Assembly: GCF_965208895.1 (NCBI RefSeq) | Contig: NZ_OZ242363.1 | Coordinates: 3,038,001 to 3,102,000, forward strand | Length of the DNA stretch: 64,000 nucleotides | Direction: 5' to 3' | Source: Poriferisodalis sp965208895 | GTDB lineage: Bacteria > Actinomycetota > Acidimicrobiia > Acidimicrobiales > Poriferisodalaceae | In this document: positions 15,839 to 23,535 of the stretch, piece after piece | Numbering within the stretch: the stretch's first letter is position 1 | Layout of the letters: the number at the start of each line of letters is the position of its first letter | Program-made: the position numbers and the translations under genes | Notes under the pieces: generated by a model | What the model was told of the DNA's origin: nothing | The model's database searches: none | What the model saw: the letters and a program-made list of their open reading frames with translations, nothing else

Positions 15839-16735
15839 ATGCACTCGTTGCCCGAGTCGTCGTGGGAGTGGGAGTGGGAAACGGTTGCCGGCCCGTTCTC
15901 ATTCACCGAGGGCCCGGTGTGGGATGGCGAGCGGGTGGTCTTCACCGACGTGCCGACGAGCCGGATCCTGACCTTCGACCCACGCACCGGTGAAACAGTG
16001 GTGCTCCTCGACGACACCGAGAAGGCGGTCGGCCTCGCACTCGACGCCGACGGACGGTTGTACGGCTGTGTCGACGGTGGACGTCGCATCGAGCGCTATG
16101 AGGCGGATGGTTCGCGCACGGTCGTCGCTGACCGATTCGAGGGCGCGCGCCTCAATGCCCCGAACGATCTCACGATCGGGGCCGATGGGCGGATTTGGTT
16201 CAGCGACCCGCGTTACCACCCCGACAAGTCCGTGATGGAGCTCGATCACGAGTCCGTCCTGATCGCCGTTCCCGACGGCGACGGCTACCTGGTCGAGCGG
16301 GCGACGTTCGACACGACCCGTCCCAACGGTGTGTTGTTGAGCCACGACGAACGCACGCTCTACGTGGCCCAGACCCACATGCCGCCACCGGAGTCGTGCC
16401 GCGAACTCCGCGCATACCCGATCGGCGACGACGGCAACCTTGGTGACTACGAGGTGCTATTCGACTTCGGCGACGATCGCGGCGTCGACGGCATGACGCT
16501 CGCACCCGATGGCTCGTTGCTGGCCGCTTGCGGTTGGCCGAAGGGCGGACGGGGCCCACGTGTCGCAGTATTCGCTCCCGACCACACCCACGTGCTCGAC
16601 ATCCCGACCGTGGTCAATCCGTCGAACCTTTGCTTCGGCGGGGCCACGGGCCGCGACCTCTACCTGACCGACTCGGCCGGGTGCCTACGACGCATCACCA
16701 ACCTGCTGAACGAGGACCTCAGCAGCCCCTGGTGA
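15839..16735 (+). CDS. SMP-30/gluconolactonase-family hydrolase
   Basis: 298-residue six-bladed beta-propeller lactonase. Family marks are FTEGPVWDGERVVFTDVP (metal Glu), NAPNDLTIGADGRIWFSDPR (metal Asn), PNGVLLSHDERTLYVAQ and the final Asp region DLYLTDSAG. It would open a sugar- or aldonic-type lactone. The ATG at 15839 is used; a GTG at 15833 in the same frame is possible. It is 34 nt past the ATPase stop and may be the last gene of the transport operon; it ends 14 nt from the convergent sulfatase. Confidence 0.88.
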   Translation: MHSLPESSWEWEWETVAGPFSFTEGPVWDGERVVFTDVPTSRILTFDPRTGETVVLLDDTEKAVGLALDADGRLYGCVDGGRRIERYEADGSRTVVADRFEGARLNAPNDLTIGADGRIWFSDPRYHPDKSVMELDHESVLIAVPDGDGYLVERATFDTTRPNGVLLSHDERTLYVAQTHMPPPESCRELRAYPIGDDGNLGDYEVLFDFGDDRGVDGMTLAPDGSLLAACGWPKGGRGPRVAVFAPDHTHVLDIPTVVNPSNLCFGGATGRDLYLTDSAGCLRRITNLLNEDLSSPW

Positions 16736-16749
16736 TCAGCGGCGCGTGT

Positions 16750-18324
16750 CTACTTGGCGAACCACATGTACGCGAACCACTCGGTGTCCGGGGGCCCGGC
16801 GTAGGGCTCGAGTTCGTAGCGGCACGGGTCCTCGGTGAGGCGGGGATCGTCGTGCTCCTCGAGGATCGCGAGCAGCCGGGCTTCCATGCGGGCCCGTACG
16901 TCCTCGTAGGCCGGATCGGCGGCGACGTTGTGCAGGTAGTCGGGGTCGGTGCGCAGGTCGTAAAGCTCTTCGCGGGGGCGCTTGCCCGCGGCGAGGTCGT
17001 ACAACGGCTCGACGTCGAGGTCCTCGCGTTTGAGCACCATCCACGCCTTGGTCGGACCGTTGTCCCAGTCCATCAGTGTGACGAGAGGGTTGTTGCACAA
17101 CGCCTGGTACGACGGCGGCTCCTCGTCGGGCCCCAGGTTGATCGGATCGCCCATCGGCCACCGGTCGGGCTCGAAGTTGATGATGTAGATGAAATCCTTC
17201 TCGCGCAGCGCCCGCTGGGGGTAGGGGAGGAAGCCGGCTCTCGCCTGGGCGACGTGGCGCTCGCGGCCGGTGACGACGAAGTCGCGTTCGGGGTCGACCT
17301 GGCCACTGGCGGTGGACCGCAGCACGGGCATGAGTCTGGCGGCGCTCATGCCGGCCGGTGGTTCGATGCCGCCCGCCTCGCACAGGGTGGGACCGAAGTC
17401 CATGAGGTTCACGAAGTCGTCGACGACGCGGCCGGGCTCGACCACGCCTGGCCACCGCACCGCCAACGCGACCTCGCAGCCGATGTCGTACAGATTGTTC
17501 TTCGATCGGGGGATGCCCGGGATGCCGTGGTCGCCCGACACCACGATGATCGTGTTGTCGTACTCGCCCGCCTTGTTCAGTTCCTCGACCAAGATGCCAA
17601 GACCATGGTCGAAGGCGAGGCATTCGCCCAGGTAGTCGGCGACGTCTTCGCGAACCTCGTGGACATCGGGCATGAAGCCCGGCATCCGGCCCTCGAGGTC
17701 GTCGGGATCGATATCCCACAGGGCCTTGCCCGAGCCGCGCTCCCACGACCGATGCGTGTTGGCCGGGCCCCACCAGTAGCAGAACGGCCGATCGGTTCGC
17801 CGCGTGAGCATGAATGACCGGATGTTGTCGCGCGTTTCGGCGTAGAGGAGCTCCTTGGCCGTCTCGATGCCGTACTGGGCCCCGAGTCGGGTCACGAAGT
17901 GGGTGAACTGGTTGAAGTCGAGCCCGGCCTGGTTGTAGGCCGTGCGCACGCCGCCCATCGGGGCATTGCGGGTCTGCCCGGGGCTCCACACCTTGTAGGT
18001 GTGACCGATCTCGTAGCCGCCGCGAGCTTCGAGTTCGAGCGGGAAGGTGGGGATGTCGTCGTCCCAGTACGAGCCCATGAGGATGGAACCGAGACCGGTC
18101 TGCCAGAAATAGCGGCCGGCGAGCATCGAGCTCCGGCACGGCGTGCAGGTCGGAGCCGGCGCGAGCGCGTTGGTGAACAGCGCGCCTTGCGCCGCGATCG
18201 CGTCGAAGTTCGGTGTCTCGATCAGGTCGTTCCAGGGGCTGGTGCCGTCGATCCCGCGGTAGGCGCTGGCGTAGCGACCCCAGTCGTCCGCGAATGCGAT
18301 CACGATGTTCGGCTTCACTGGCAT
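16750..18324 (-). CDS. Sulfatase (formylglycine type)
   Basis: 524-residue sulfatase. NIVIAFADDWGRYASAY supplies the two metal aspartates, C60-TPCR is the modification site, and VVSGDHGIPG carries further metal ligands near residue 260. Unlike its neighbours the C-terminus is long and acidic and ends YMWFAK. No signal peptide is visible. It starts 22 nt from the type 2 operator at 18346 and is divergent from the small gene at 18378. Substrate unknown; the CTPCR site is the canonical C-x-P form with Cys in the fourth position. Confidence 0.9.
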   Translation of the reverse strand: MPVKPNIVIAFADDWGRYASAYRGIDGTSPWNDLIETPNFDAIAAQGALFTNALAPAPTCTPCRSSMLAGRYFWQTGLGSILMGSYWDDDIPTFPLELEARGGYEIGHTYKVWSPGQTRNAPMGGVRTAYNQAGLDFNQFTHFVTRLGAQYGIETAKELLYAETRDNIRSFMLTRRTDRPFCYWWGPANTHRSWERGSGKALWDIDPDDLEGRMPGFMPDVHEVREDVADYLGECLAFDHGLGILVEELNKAGEYDNTIIVVSGDHGIPGIPRSKNNLYDIGCEVALAVRWPGVVEPGRVVDDFVNLMDFGPTLCEAGGIEPPAGMSAARLMPVLRSTASGQVDPERDFVVTGRERHVAQARAGFLPYPQRALREKDFIYIINFEPDRWPMGDPINLGPDEEPPSYQALCNNPLVTLMDWDNGPTKAWMVLKREDLDVEPLYDLAAGKRPREELYDLRTDPDYLHNVAADPAYEDVRARMEARLLAILEEHDDPRLTEDPCRYELEPYAGPPDTEWFAYMWFAK

Positions 18325-18345
18325 CCCTCGTGGAGAGCGGTATTA

Positions 18346-18357
18346 TAACGAACGTTA
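18346..18357. promoter_or_regulatory. Operator type 2, copy 3 (best palindrome)
   Basis: TAACG-AA-CGTTA, a perfect inverted repeat with 5-bp arms between divergent genes at 18324 and 18378. TATTATAACG just left of it could include a -10 box. Confidence 0.6.
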
Positions 18358-18377
18358 GGGATTTGGTCAGGAGGACC

Positions 18378-18698
18378 ATGGGAGGCACACCGGCCGCAGT
18401 CGGAGGCTGGAAGCTCCGCCTGCAGACGACCCGAGGGGAAGAGACTCCGGTGGTCGCCCTCGCGGCGGATGGCACCGGTGTGTACCAGAGTCCCGAAGGC
18501 TTGCTCGGGGTCGAGGCGACCTACGACGGCGACGACGTGGTCTTCATCGTCACCCACAAGACGGTGATGACCGACTTCAAGATCCGCTTCAAGGGAACCG
18601 TCTCGGGCGACACGTTCGACGGCGGGATGATGACCGTGATCGGACCGCACCCGGTCACGGGCGAACGAATTCTCGAGACCTCCGACGCCGGTGATTGA
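18378..18698 (+). CDS. Small conserved-looking protein of unknown function
   Basis: 106-residue protein starting MGGTPAAVGGWKLRLQTTRG, with an AGGAGG site 8 nt upstream of the ATG. It is predicted almost all beta: alternating strands such as VVALAADGTGVYQSPE, VVFIVTHKTVMTDFKIRFKG and GTVSGDTFDGGMMTVIG, which suggests a small barrel, perhaps lipocalin-like ligand binding. No signal peptide, no cysteine. It starts the transcript that continues into the candidate selenoprotein after 72 nt. I do not recognise the family. Confidence 0.7.
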   Translation: MGGTPAAVGGWKLRLQTTRGEETPVVALAADGTGVYQSPEGLLGVEATYDGDDVVFIVTHKTVMTDFKIRFKGTVSGDTFDGGMMTVIGPHPVTGERILETSDAGD

Positions 18699-18770
18699 GG
18701 TCAGCCCAGACATGATCTCTGCGCGCACGAGTGTTGACAATCCGCCCGACGGCAAGGGAGTCTTGCACCC

Positions 18771-19757
18771 ATGAGTACAACCATTAGTCCTTCACTCGCA
18801 GAGGTCGACCTGGCGGCCGAAGACGCCGTCGCGAGCTCGCTCGATGCGCTGGCCGCGCCCGGCTCGTTCTTCACGGGCGCCGAGCGGCTCGCGATCGCGG
18901 CCCACGCCCGCGTTGCCCGAGGCCTTGCGTCGGCCGCACCCGAGCTCCCTGCGGTGATCGCCGAGGCCGCGCGTCGTATCTCTGTCGACGCCATCACTAC
19001 CCGCCCCGAGCACATCGCAGCCTGGGAAGCCGACGGCCACGACATTCTGAGCTATGTCGAGCTGGTGGCGGTTGTCGCCCTGGTCACCACCATCGACTCG
19101 TACCGCATCGGTATCGGTGCCGAACTCGAGACGCTGCCGCCGCCGACCCCCGGCGACCCTGTCCCGGTCATCGGCGAGGGTGCCGCCAAGGTCAACGCCT
19201 GGGTGCCGACGGTCGGGATCGCGCTCGCGCCCACGGCGCTGTCAGCGCTCCCGAACGAATCGAAGCACAAGGCCGCTCTCGGCAAGCCGCTCTACCTTGC
19301 TGACAAGGTCGTGCACCAGTACGACGTCGAGCCGGGCCGCGAGCTCAGCCGCATGCAGATGGAGCTGGTGGCGTCACGAACGTCGTGGCTCAATGAATGC
19401 TTCTTCTGACTGTTCGGTCACACATGGATGCTCCGTGAGAGCGCCAAGCACCAGAACCAGCCGGTCAACGTCGTCGCCATCACCAACTCGATGCTCGATC
19501 CACTCCTGCCCGCTGGCCGCGAGCTCATCGCGTTCGTCGATGCCATCGTCCTCACCGACTTCGATGAGCTGCCGATCGCCCGCCAAGAGCTGTTCGACGC
19601 TGCCGGTCCCGGAGCGGTCACCCGTGCCGCCGCGGTCTGCGCCGGCTTCGAGGGCACCAACCGAGTGGTCGATGCGGTGGGCGTGCCGGTCAACAAGCGC
19701 TACTTCGACATCGGCGACGAGCTGGGCGTGACCATTCCCGAACACCTGAAGGGCTGA
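18771..19757 (+). CDS. Candidate selenoprotein: AhpD-like protein with in-frame TGA (CxxU)
   Basis: One frame of 328 codons interrupted only by TGA at 19407-19409. The text before is MELVASRTSWLNECFF, the text after LFGHTWMLRESAKHQ, in the same frame to the stop at 19757. The TGA falls at residue 213 in C210-F-F-U-L-F-G-H217, which superimposes on the AhpD motif C-x2-C-x3-H with U at the second Cys. The 115 codons after the TGA keep normal coding composition and a family-like C-terminus. The N-terminal 200 residues are helical. A hairpin follows the TGA (19418-19440). Alternatives: nonsense mutation from TGC/TGT, sequencing error, or two separate ORFs (18771-19409 and 19428-19757). It precedes a CxxC homologue by 8 nt. 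Confidence 0.7.
19410..19440 (+). promoter_or_regulatory. SECIS-like stem-loop after in-frame TGA
   Basis: GGA (19426-19428) pairs with TCC (19432-19434) around a TGC loop; after a 2-nt bulge, bases 19418-19423 pair with 19435-19440 with one mismatch. The loop begins 19 nt after the TGA and has G at its second position. This agrees with the loose rules for bacterial SECIS elements (apical loop roughly 16-37 nt downstream, early G), but short hairpins are common in GC-rich DNA. Confidence 0.45.
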
Positions 19758-19765
19758 GAACCGAG

Positions 19766-20338
19766 ATGAGCGAGTATCACGACCGTCAAGAATTCGAGCT
19801 CGATCATTGGCCTGAGCTTCGCGTGAAGGTCAACGAGCTTGTCAATCTCGTCAACAGCGCGCGGACGATTCCCCGCGAGTTCAAGTCGATGCTGTTCACC
19901 ATGGCGAGCGTGTCGAGCGGCTGCACCCACTGTCAGTCCCACGGCGCCTTCTCGCTCAACCGCATGGGCGTCGAAACCGAGCGCATCCAGGCGATCTGGG
20001 AGTACGAAACGTCCGACCTGTTCACCGATGCGGAGCGAGCCGCGCTCGACCTGGTGCGCGCCGCGGCGCAGCTGCCGAACGCGGCTCGGCCCGAGCACTT
20101 CGACGCTGTGCGGGAGCACTACTCGAACGAGCAGATCATCGAGATCGTGGCGTCGGCCTGCCTCGCCGGCTGGCTCAACCGGTGGAACGACACGATCGCC
20201 ACCGTCACCGACCAGGAATCCGTCGACTGGGCCACCGAAAACCTCAGCAGCGTCGGCTGGAAGGTCGGCAAGCACGTCGGCGAAGCCCACGAGCAACGCA
20301 AGGGCCACCCCTCAAGCGTCGGCTGGACCAAAGGCTGA
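19766..20338 (+). CDS. AhpD/carboxymuconolactone decarboxylase-family protein
   Basis: 190-residue homologue of the protein at 1354. The motif GCTHCQSHGAFSLNRMG gives CxxC and His; IWEYETSDLFTDAERAALDL is shared with the paralogue, and both end with a GW-x-VGKH-type tail (VGWKVGKHVG). It lies 8 nt after the candidate selenoprotein, so the two are almost surely co-transcribed and may act together as a thiol/selenol peroxidase pair. The last 15 residues reach the inverted repeat arm at 20351. Confidence 0.86.
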   Translation: MSEYHDRQEFELDHWPELRVKVNELVNLVNSARTIPREFKSMLFTMASVSSGCTHCQSHGAFSLNRMGVETERIQAIWEYETSDLFTDAERAALDLVRAAAQLPNAARPEHFDAVREHYSNEQIIEIVASACLAGWLNRWNDTIATVTDQESVDWATENLSSVGWKVGKHVGEAHEQRKGHPSSVGWTKG

Positions 20339-20350
20339 CGCTGGCGCTGA

Positions 20351-20439
20351 GAGGCTGAGCCGCTAGGCGAAGCCGTGGCCCGAGCGGCCCGTGAGCGACA
20401 GCGAACAAGAGCGGGAGACAATCGGTGCGTCAACGGGAA
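20351..20439 (+). repeat. 89-bp inverted repeat, left arm
   Basis: This segment (starting GAGGCTGAGC, containing GCGAAGCCGTGGCCCGAGCG) is nearly identical to the reverse complement of 22057-22145, with about eight differences and one indel. The two arms bracket the sulfatase gene at 20463-22031. It may be a dispersed genomic repeat or the ends of a moved cassette. Confidence 0.75.
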
Positions 20440-20462
20440 GGTTCACCTATCCGCGCGGCCTC

Positions 20463-22031
20463 TCAGCCCAGCACGATCGGGAGCGGGCTCCGGTCGACGG
20501 TGCGGATGAGCTCCTGACTCAGCAGCCACGTCAGTTCGGCGCGGACGTCGCGGGTTGATGGATCGTCCCAGAGATTGCGCATCTCGTGCGGGTCGTCGCC
20601 GCGGTTGAAGAGCTCGCCCCAGTCCTGATCGAGGTACACCGACATCTTCCATTCGGGCGTGACGAGCGTGCGGATGCGCGGCGGCCACTGGTCGCCCGTG
20701 ACCGGGATCGGCACGTGGCCATCGTGTTCGACGAGAAGCTGGTCGCGGACTGGCGAACCGGTCGCCAGCGCGTCGGTGAGATCGATGCCCTGGATGCCGT
20801 TGAAGCCCCTCGCCCCCGCCCGGGCGAGGACGGTTGCGCCGATGTCGATGGTTGACACCAGCGCGTCGGACGTTGCCACCGAGGGGCGCTGGGGGTCGCT
20901 CCACAGGAACGGGACCTTGAGGATGCCGTCGAGGTTGACCGGCCCCTTCAGCATCAATCCATGGTCGCCCATCATGTCGCCGTGATCGCTGGTGTAGATC
21001 TGCACCGTCTCGTCGGCCTGGGCCGACGCCCCGATCGCGCCGCGGATCATGCCGATGGCGTCGTCGACCATCGCCATCATTCCGGCAGTGAGCGCCATCG
21101 CTTCGGTCGCCTCGCGTTCGTCGACACATTCGAGCGCGCCGCGGAACGCGCCAGGCTCGGGTCGGCGGTTGCGGAACATCTCGTAGAGCGGGGTGCCGCC
21201 CTCCATGCCAACGAAGCTGGCGGGGAGCGACATGTCGTCGGGTGAGTACATGTCCCAGTACTTGCCCGGCGGTGTGAACGGGTGGTGTGGGTCGGGGAAC
21301 GACACCATCAAGAAGAACGGTTGGTCGCTCTCGGTGTGCGCCTCGATGAACTCAACGGCCCGGTCGCGGATCCAAGCGGTCGAGTAAGCCTCTTCGGGAA
21401 GTGCGGTCCGGATCGCGTCGGGTCGGACGAAGTCGTGGGGCAACTGGTTCTCGGGGCCGATGAGCCGTTCGTATTCTCCGAGGTGCTCGCGCAGCCAGCG
21501 CTCATGACCGCCGCCGGATCCATCGCCGTGGCGCGACACATGGTCGAAGTGGTCGAAGCCGTAGTAGGGGAGCTCGATGTCGTGGTTGGGGTCGGCGGCC
21601 CAGCGGTCGGCGTTCTCGTCCCGGTACACCGTCCCGGGTGGTACGAGTCGGGCCTCGGTGTGGGGGTCGGTGTCCCACTCGCCCCGCTGCATCCGCGCGC
21701 TCATGTCGCTGAATGGCTGGTGATGCCCCTTGCCGATGAGTCCCGTGGCGTACCCGGCCCGGCGCAGGCAGTCGACGAACGTGTTGCTGTCGAGCGGCAG
21801 CGACAGGCCGTTGTGGCGAACACCATTGACGCTCGGCATCCGGCACGTGAGCAGCGACGCCCGGTTCGGCATGCAGATCGGGTGCGCGACGAAGCCGTTG
21901 ACGAACCGGGTGCCGCTCGCCGCGATGGCGTCGATGTTCGGTGTCTCAAGGACAGGGTGGCCGGCACAGCCGAGCCAGTCGGCCCGCTGCTGGTCGGTCA
22001 TGAAGAGCACGAAACTCGGCCGGTCGGTCAT
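20463..22031 (-). CDS. Sulfatase (formylglycine type)
   Basis: 522-residue sulfatase starting MTDRPSFVLFMTDQQRADWL; the ATG at 22031 is preferred to 22043 because it puts the metal Asp at the usual position. The modification site is C53-MPNR, again with Asn, as in the 7413 gene, and both share SDHGDMMGDHGLMLKGP-type text (metal ligands), DPHHPFTPPG and the C-terminal GDDPHEMRNLWDDPS block. No signal peptide. The gene is bracketed by 89-bp inverted repeats, so it may have moved as a unit. The CMD-family gene upstream points the same way but is 127 nt away across the repeat. Confidence 0.9.
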   Translation of the reverse strand: MTDRPSFVLFMTDQQRADWLGCAGHPVLETPNIDAIAASGTRFVNGFVAHPICMPNRASLLTCRMPSVNGVRHNGLSLPLDSNTFVDCLRRAGYATGLIGKGHHQPFSDMSARMQRGEWDTDPHTEARLVPPGTVYRDENADRWAADPNHDIELPYYGFDHFDHVSRHGDGSGGGHERWLREHLGEYERLIGPENQLPHDFVRPDAIRTALPEEAYSTAWIRDRAVEFIEAHTESDQPFFLMVSFPDPHHPFTPPGKYWDMYSPDDMSLPASFVGMEGGTPLYEMFRNRRPEPGAFRGALECVDEREATEAMALTAGMMAMVDDAIGMIRGAIGASAQADETVQIYTSDHGDMMGDHGLMLKGPVNLDGILKVPFLWSDPQRPSVATSDALVSTIDIGATVLARAGARGFNGIQGIDLTDALATGSPVRDQLLVEHDGHVPIPVTGDQWPPRIRTLVTPEWKMSVYLDQDWGELFNRGDDPHEMRNLWDDPSTRDVRAELTWLLSQELIRTVDRSPLPIVLG

Positions 22032-22056
22032 GAGAGGCTGCACGAATTGGCGGGCT

Positions 22057-22145
22057 TTCCCGTTGCGGCACCGATTGTTTCCCGCTCTTGTTCGCTGCGC
22101 TCACGGGCCGCTCGGGCCACGGCTTCGCCTATCGGCTCAGCCTCT
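22057..22145 (-). repeat. 89-bp inverted repeat, right arm
   Basis: Reverse-complement partner of 20351-20439 (see there). It lies between the sulfatase start and the end of the CMD-family gene at 22159. Confidence 0.75.
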
Positions 22146-22158
22146 GAGGCGGACCCTC

Positions 22159-22719
22159 TCATGCGTCGAACCCGGGCTTGCCTGGGTTGACGCCGAGCCC
22201 GAAGACGTTGGCGAGCGTCGTGACCAGGGTGTAGTGCCCGAAGAAGATGACGAGTTCGAGCATCATCTCGGTCGAGTAGCGCTCGCAAAGCGCGTCCCAC
22301 ACCGGCGTCGGGATCATGCAGTCCGACACGAGCCCGTCGATCGTGCGCAGAACCGTGCGATCCCAGTCGTCCCAGCCGTCGGCCTCGGAGCCGACCTTCA
22401 CCCGGGCGAGGTCGTCGTCGGTCAGACCCGCATCGAGGGCGGGCTGCGCGTGCTGGCTCCATTCAAACTCCGACTGATAGAGCCACGCCATTCGCAGAAT
22501 CATCAGCTCGCGATCGCGGACCGGGAGCTGCGTTTCGAAGTTGGCGAAGGACCCGGTCGCCTTGAGCCGCCGATGGGCCTCCGGGTGTTGGGCGACTAGC
22601 TGGAAGAGGTTGACGTGTCGTTGCTCGTCGGTGGTGAGCGAGCGCTGTTCTTCGTTGAACTCGTCGGGAGCGAGCAGCGGCACCCGCGGCGCAGCGAGTC
22701 GCTCGGATGCGTCGCTCAC
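22159..22719 (-). CDS. Carboxymuconolactone decarboxylase-family protein lacking the Cys pair
   Basis: 186-residue all-helical protein of the AhpD/CMD superfamily. The active-site helix reads LMILRMAWLYQSEFEWSQHA: the Glu and His are kept but the CxxC is replaced (EFEWSQH), as in decarboxylase- and lactonase-type members that use no redox chemistry. DPxxR-like text and a hydrophobic helix (LELVIFFGHYTLVTTLANV) follow. Its start overlaps the SDR stop by 4 nt (ATGA), so both are co-translated from the operator at 23503. Confidence 0.84.
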   Translation of the reverse strand: MSDASERLAAPRVPLLAPDEFNEEQRSLTTDEQRHVNLFQLVAQHPEAHRRLKATGSFANFETQLPVRDRELMILRMAWLYQSEFEWSQHAQPALDAGLTDDDLARVKVGSEADGWDDWDRTVLRTIDGLVSDCMIPTPVWDALCERYSTEMMLELVIFFGHYTLVTTLANVFGLGVNPGKPGFDA

Positions 22720-23468
22720 AGCATCATCCCGCCGTCGATGGGGGTTGCGATTCCCGTGACCCAGTCGGCCTCGTCGGACGCGAGGTAGGCAATCGCTGAT
22801 GCGATGTCGGCCGGCATACCCAGCCGGCCCATCGGAATCTTGGCCTTGACCTCAGCCCGCAGGACCGGATCGGCGAACGACTTCGCCGCGAGCGGGGTCT
22901 CGACCAGGCCAGGGCACAAGCAGTTGACGCGGATCTGGTCGGCGGCGTACTCGGCCGCCGCGACCTTGGTCAGACCGACGACGCCGTGCTTGGCGGCGTG
23001 GTACGCACTGCCGGCCACCGTGCCGCCCTTGATCCCTGCGATCGACGAGATGTTGATGATGCTGCCGCCGCCCTGCGCGAGCATCGGCGGAATCTCGTAC
23101 TTCATCGAGAGCCAGACGCCCGTGAGGTCGATGTCGATCACCTCGCGAAAGTAGGTCTCGTCCATCTCGTGGGCTCGGGTCTTCTGCCCGCCGATGCCCG
23201 CGTTGTTGACGGCGACGTCGAGCCGGCCGAAGGCGTCGAGCGTTTGGGCCACCATGCGCTCGACGTCAGCGGCGATGGCGACGTCGCCCGGGACGAAGCA
23301 TGCCGTGCCGCCCGCGGCCTCGATCTCGGCCACCGCGGCCACGCCCGCCTCGGCCCGTCGTCCGGTGATGGCAACCGATGCGCCTTCGGAGGCGAGCCGG
23401 AGCGCCGCTTCGAGACCGATACCCATCGTGCCGCCGGTGATCAGCGCTGACTTGCCCTCGAATCGCAT
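22716..23468 (-). CDS. Short-chain dehydrogenase/reductase (SDR)
   Basis: 250-residue classical SDR, well conserved: TGGTMGIG cofactor loop (residues 11-18), GRR at the end of the second strand suggesting NADP preference, NNAGIGG, catalytic Ser in NISSIAG, YHAAK as Y-x3-K, and the substrate loop CPGLVETPL. The GWVTG-type tail ITPIDGGMML is typical of glucose/ribitol dehydrogenase-like enzymes. Divergent from the aldolase-like gene across the type 2 operator at 23503, so both arms of the polyol module are probably controlled together. Confidence 0.92.
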   Translation of the reverse strand: MRFEGKSALITGGTMGIGLEAALRLASEGASVAITGRRAEAGVAAVAEIEAAGGTACFVPGDVAIAADVERMVAQTLDAFGRLDVAVNNAGIGGQKTRAHEMDETYFREVIDIDLTGVWLSMKYEIPPMLAQGGGSIINISSIAGIKGGTVAGSAYHAAKHGVVGLTKVAAAEYAADQIRVNCLCPGLVETPLAAKSFADPVLRAEVKAKIPMGRLGMPADIASAIAYLASDEADWVTGIATPIDGGMML

Positions 23469-23502
23469 CGTCGACCCCTCTCCTCCGTCTTTCGCACACT
23501 AG

Positions 23503-23514
23503 TAACGATCGTGA
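23503..23514. promoter_or_regulatory. Operator type 2, copy 4
   Basis: TAACGATCGTGA between the divergent SDR (start 23468) and aldolase-like gene (start 23536); identical to the minus strand of 9937-9948. Confidence 0.55.
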
Positions 23515-23535
23515 TGATCGGCTAGAACGGAGTCT

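Noticed and set aside
18731..18741. GTTGACAATCC shared with 9895-9905 as a common promoter
   Set aside because: The second copy has no acceptable -10 at 16-18 nt, so I do not call a promoter.
19410..19757. Second half of the AhpD-like frame as an independent gene starting at 19428
   Set aside because: It would begin in the middle of the conserved active-site helix, has no ribosome site, and is in the same frame as the first half; read-through is simpler.
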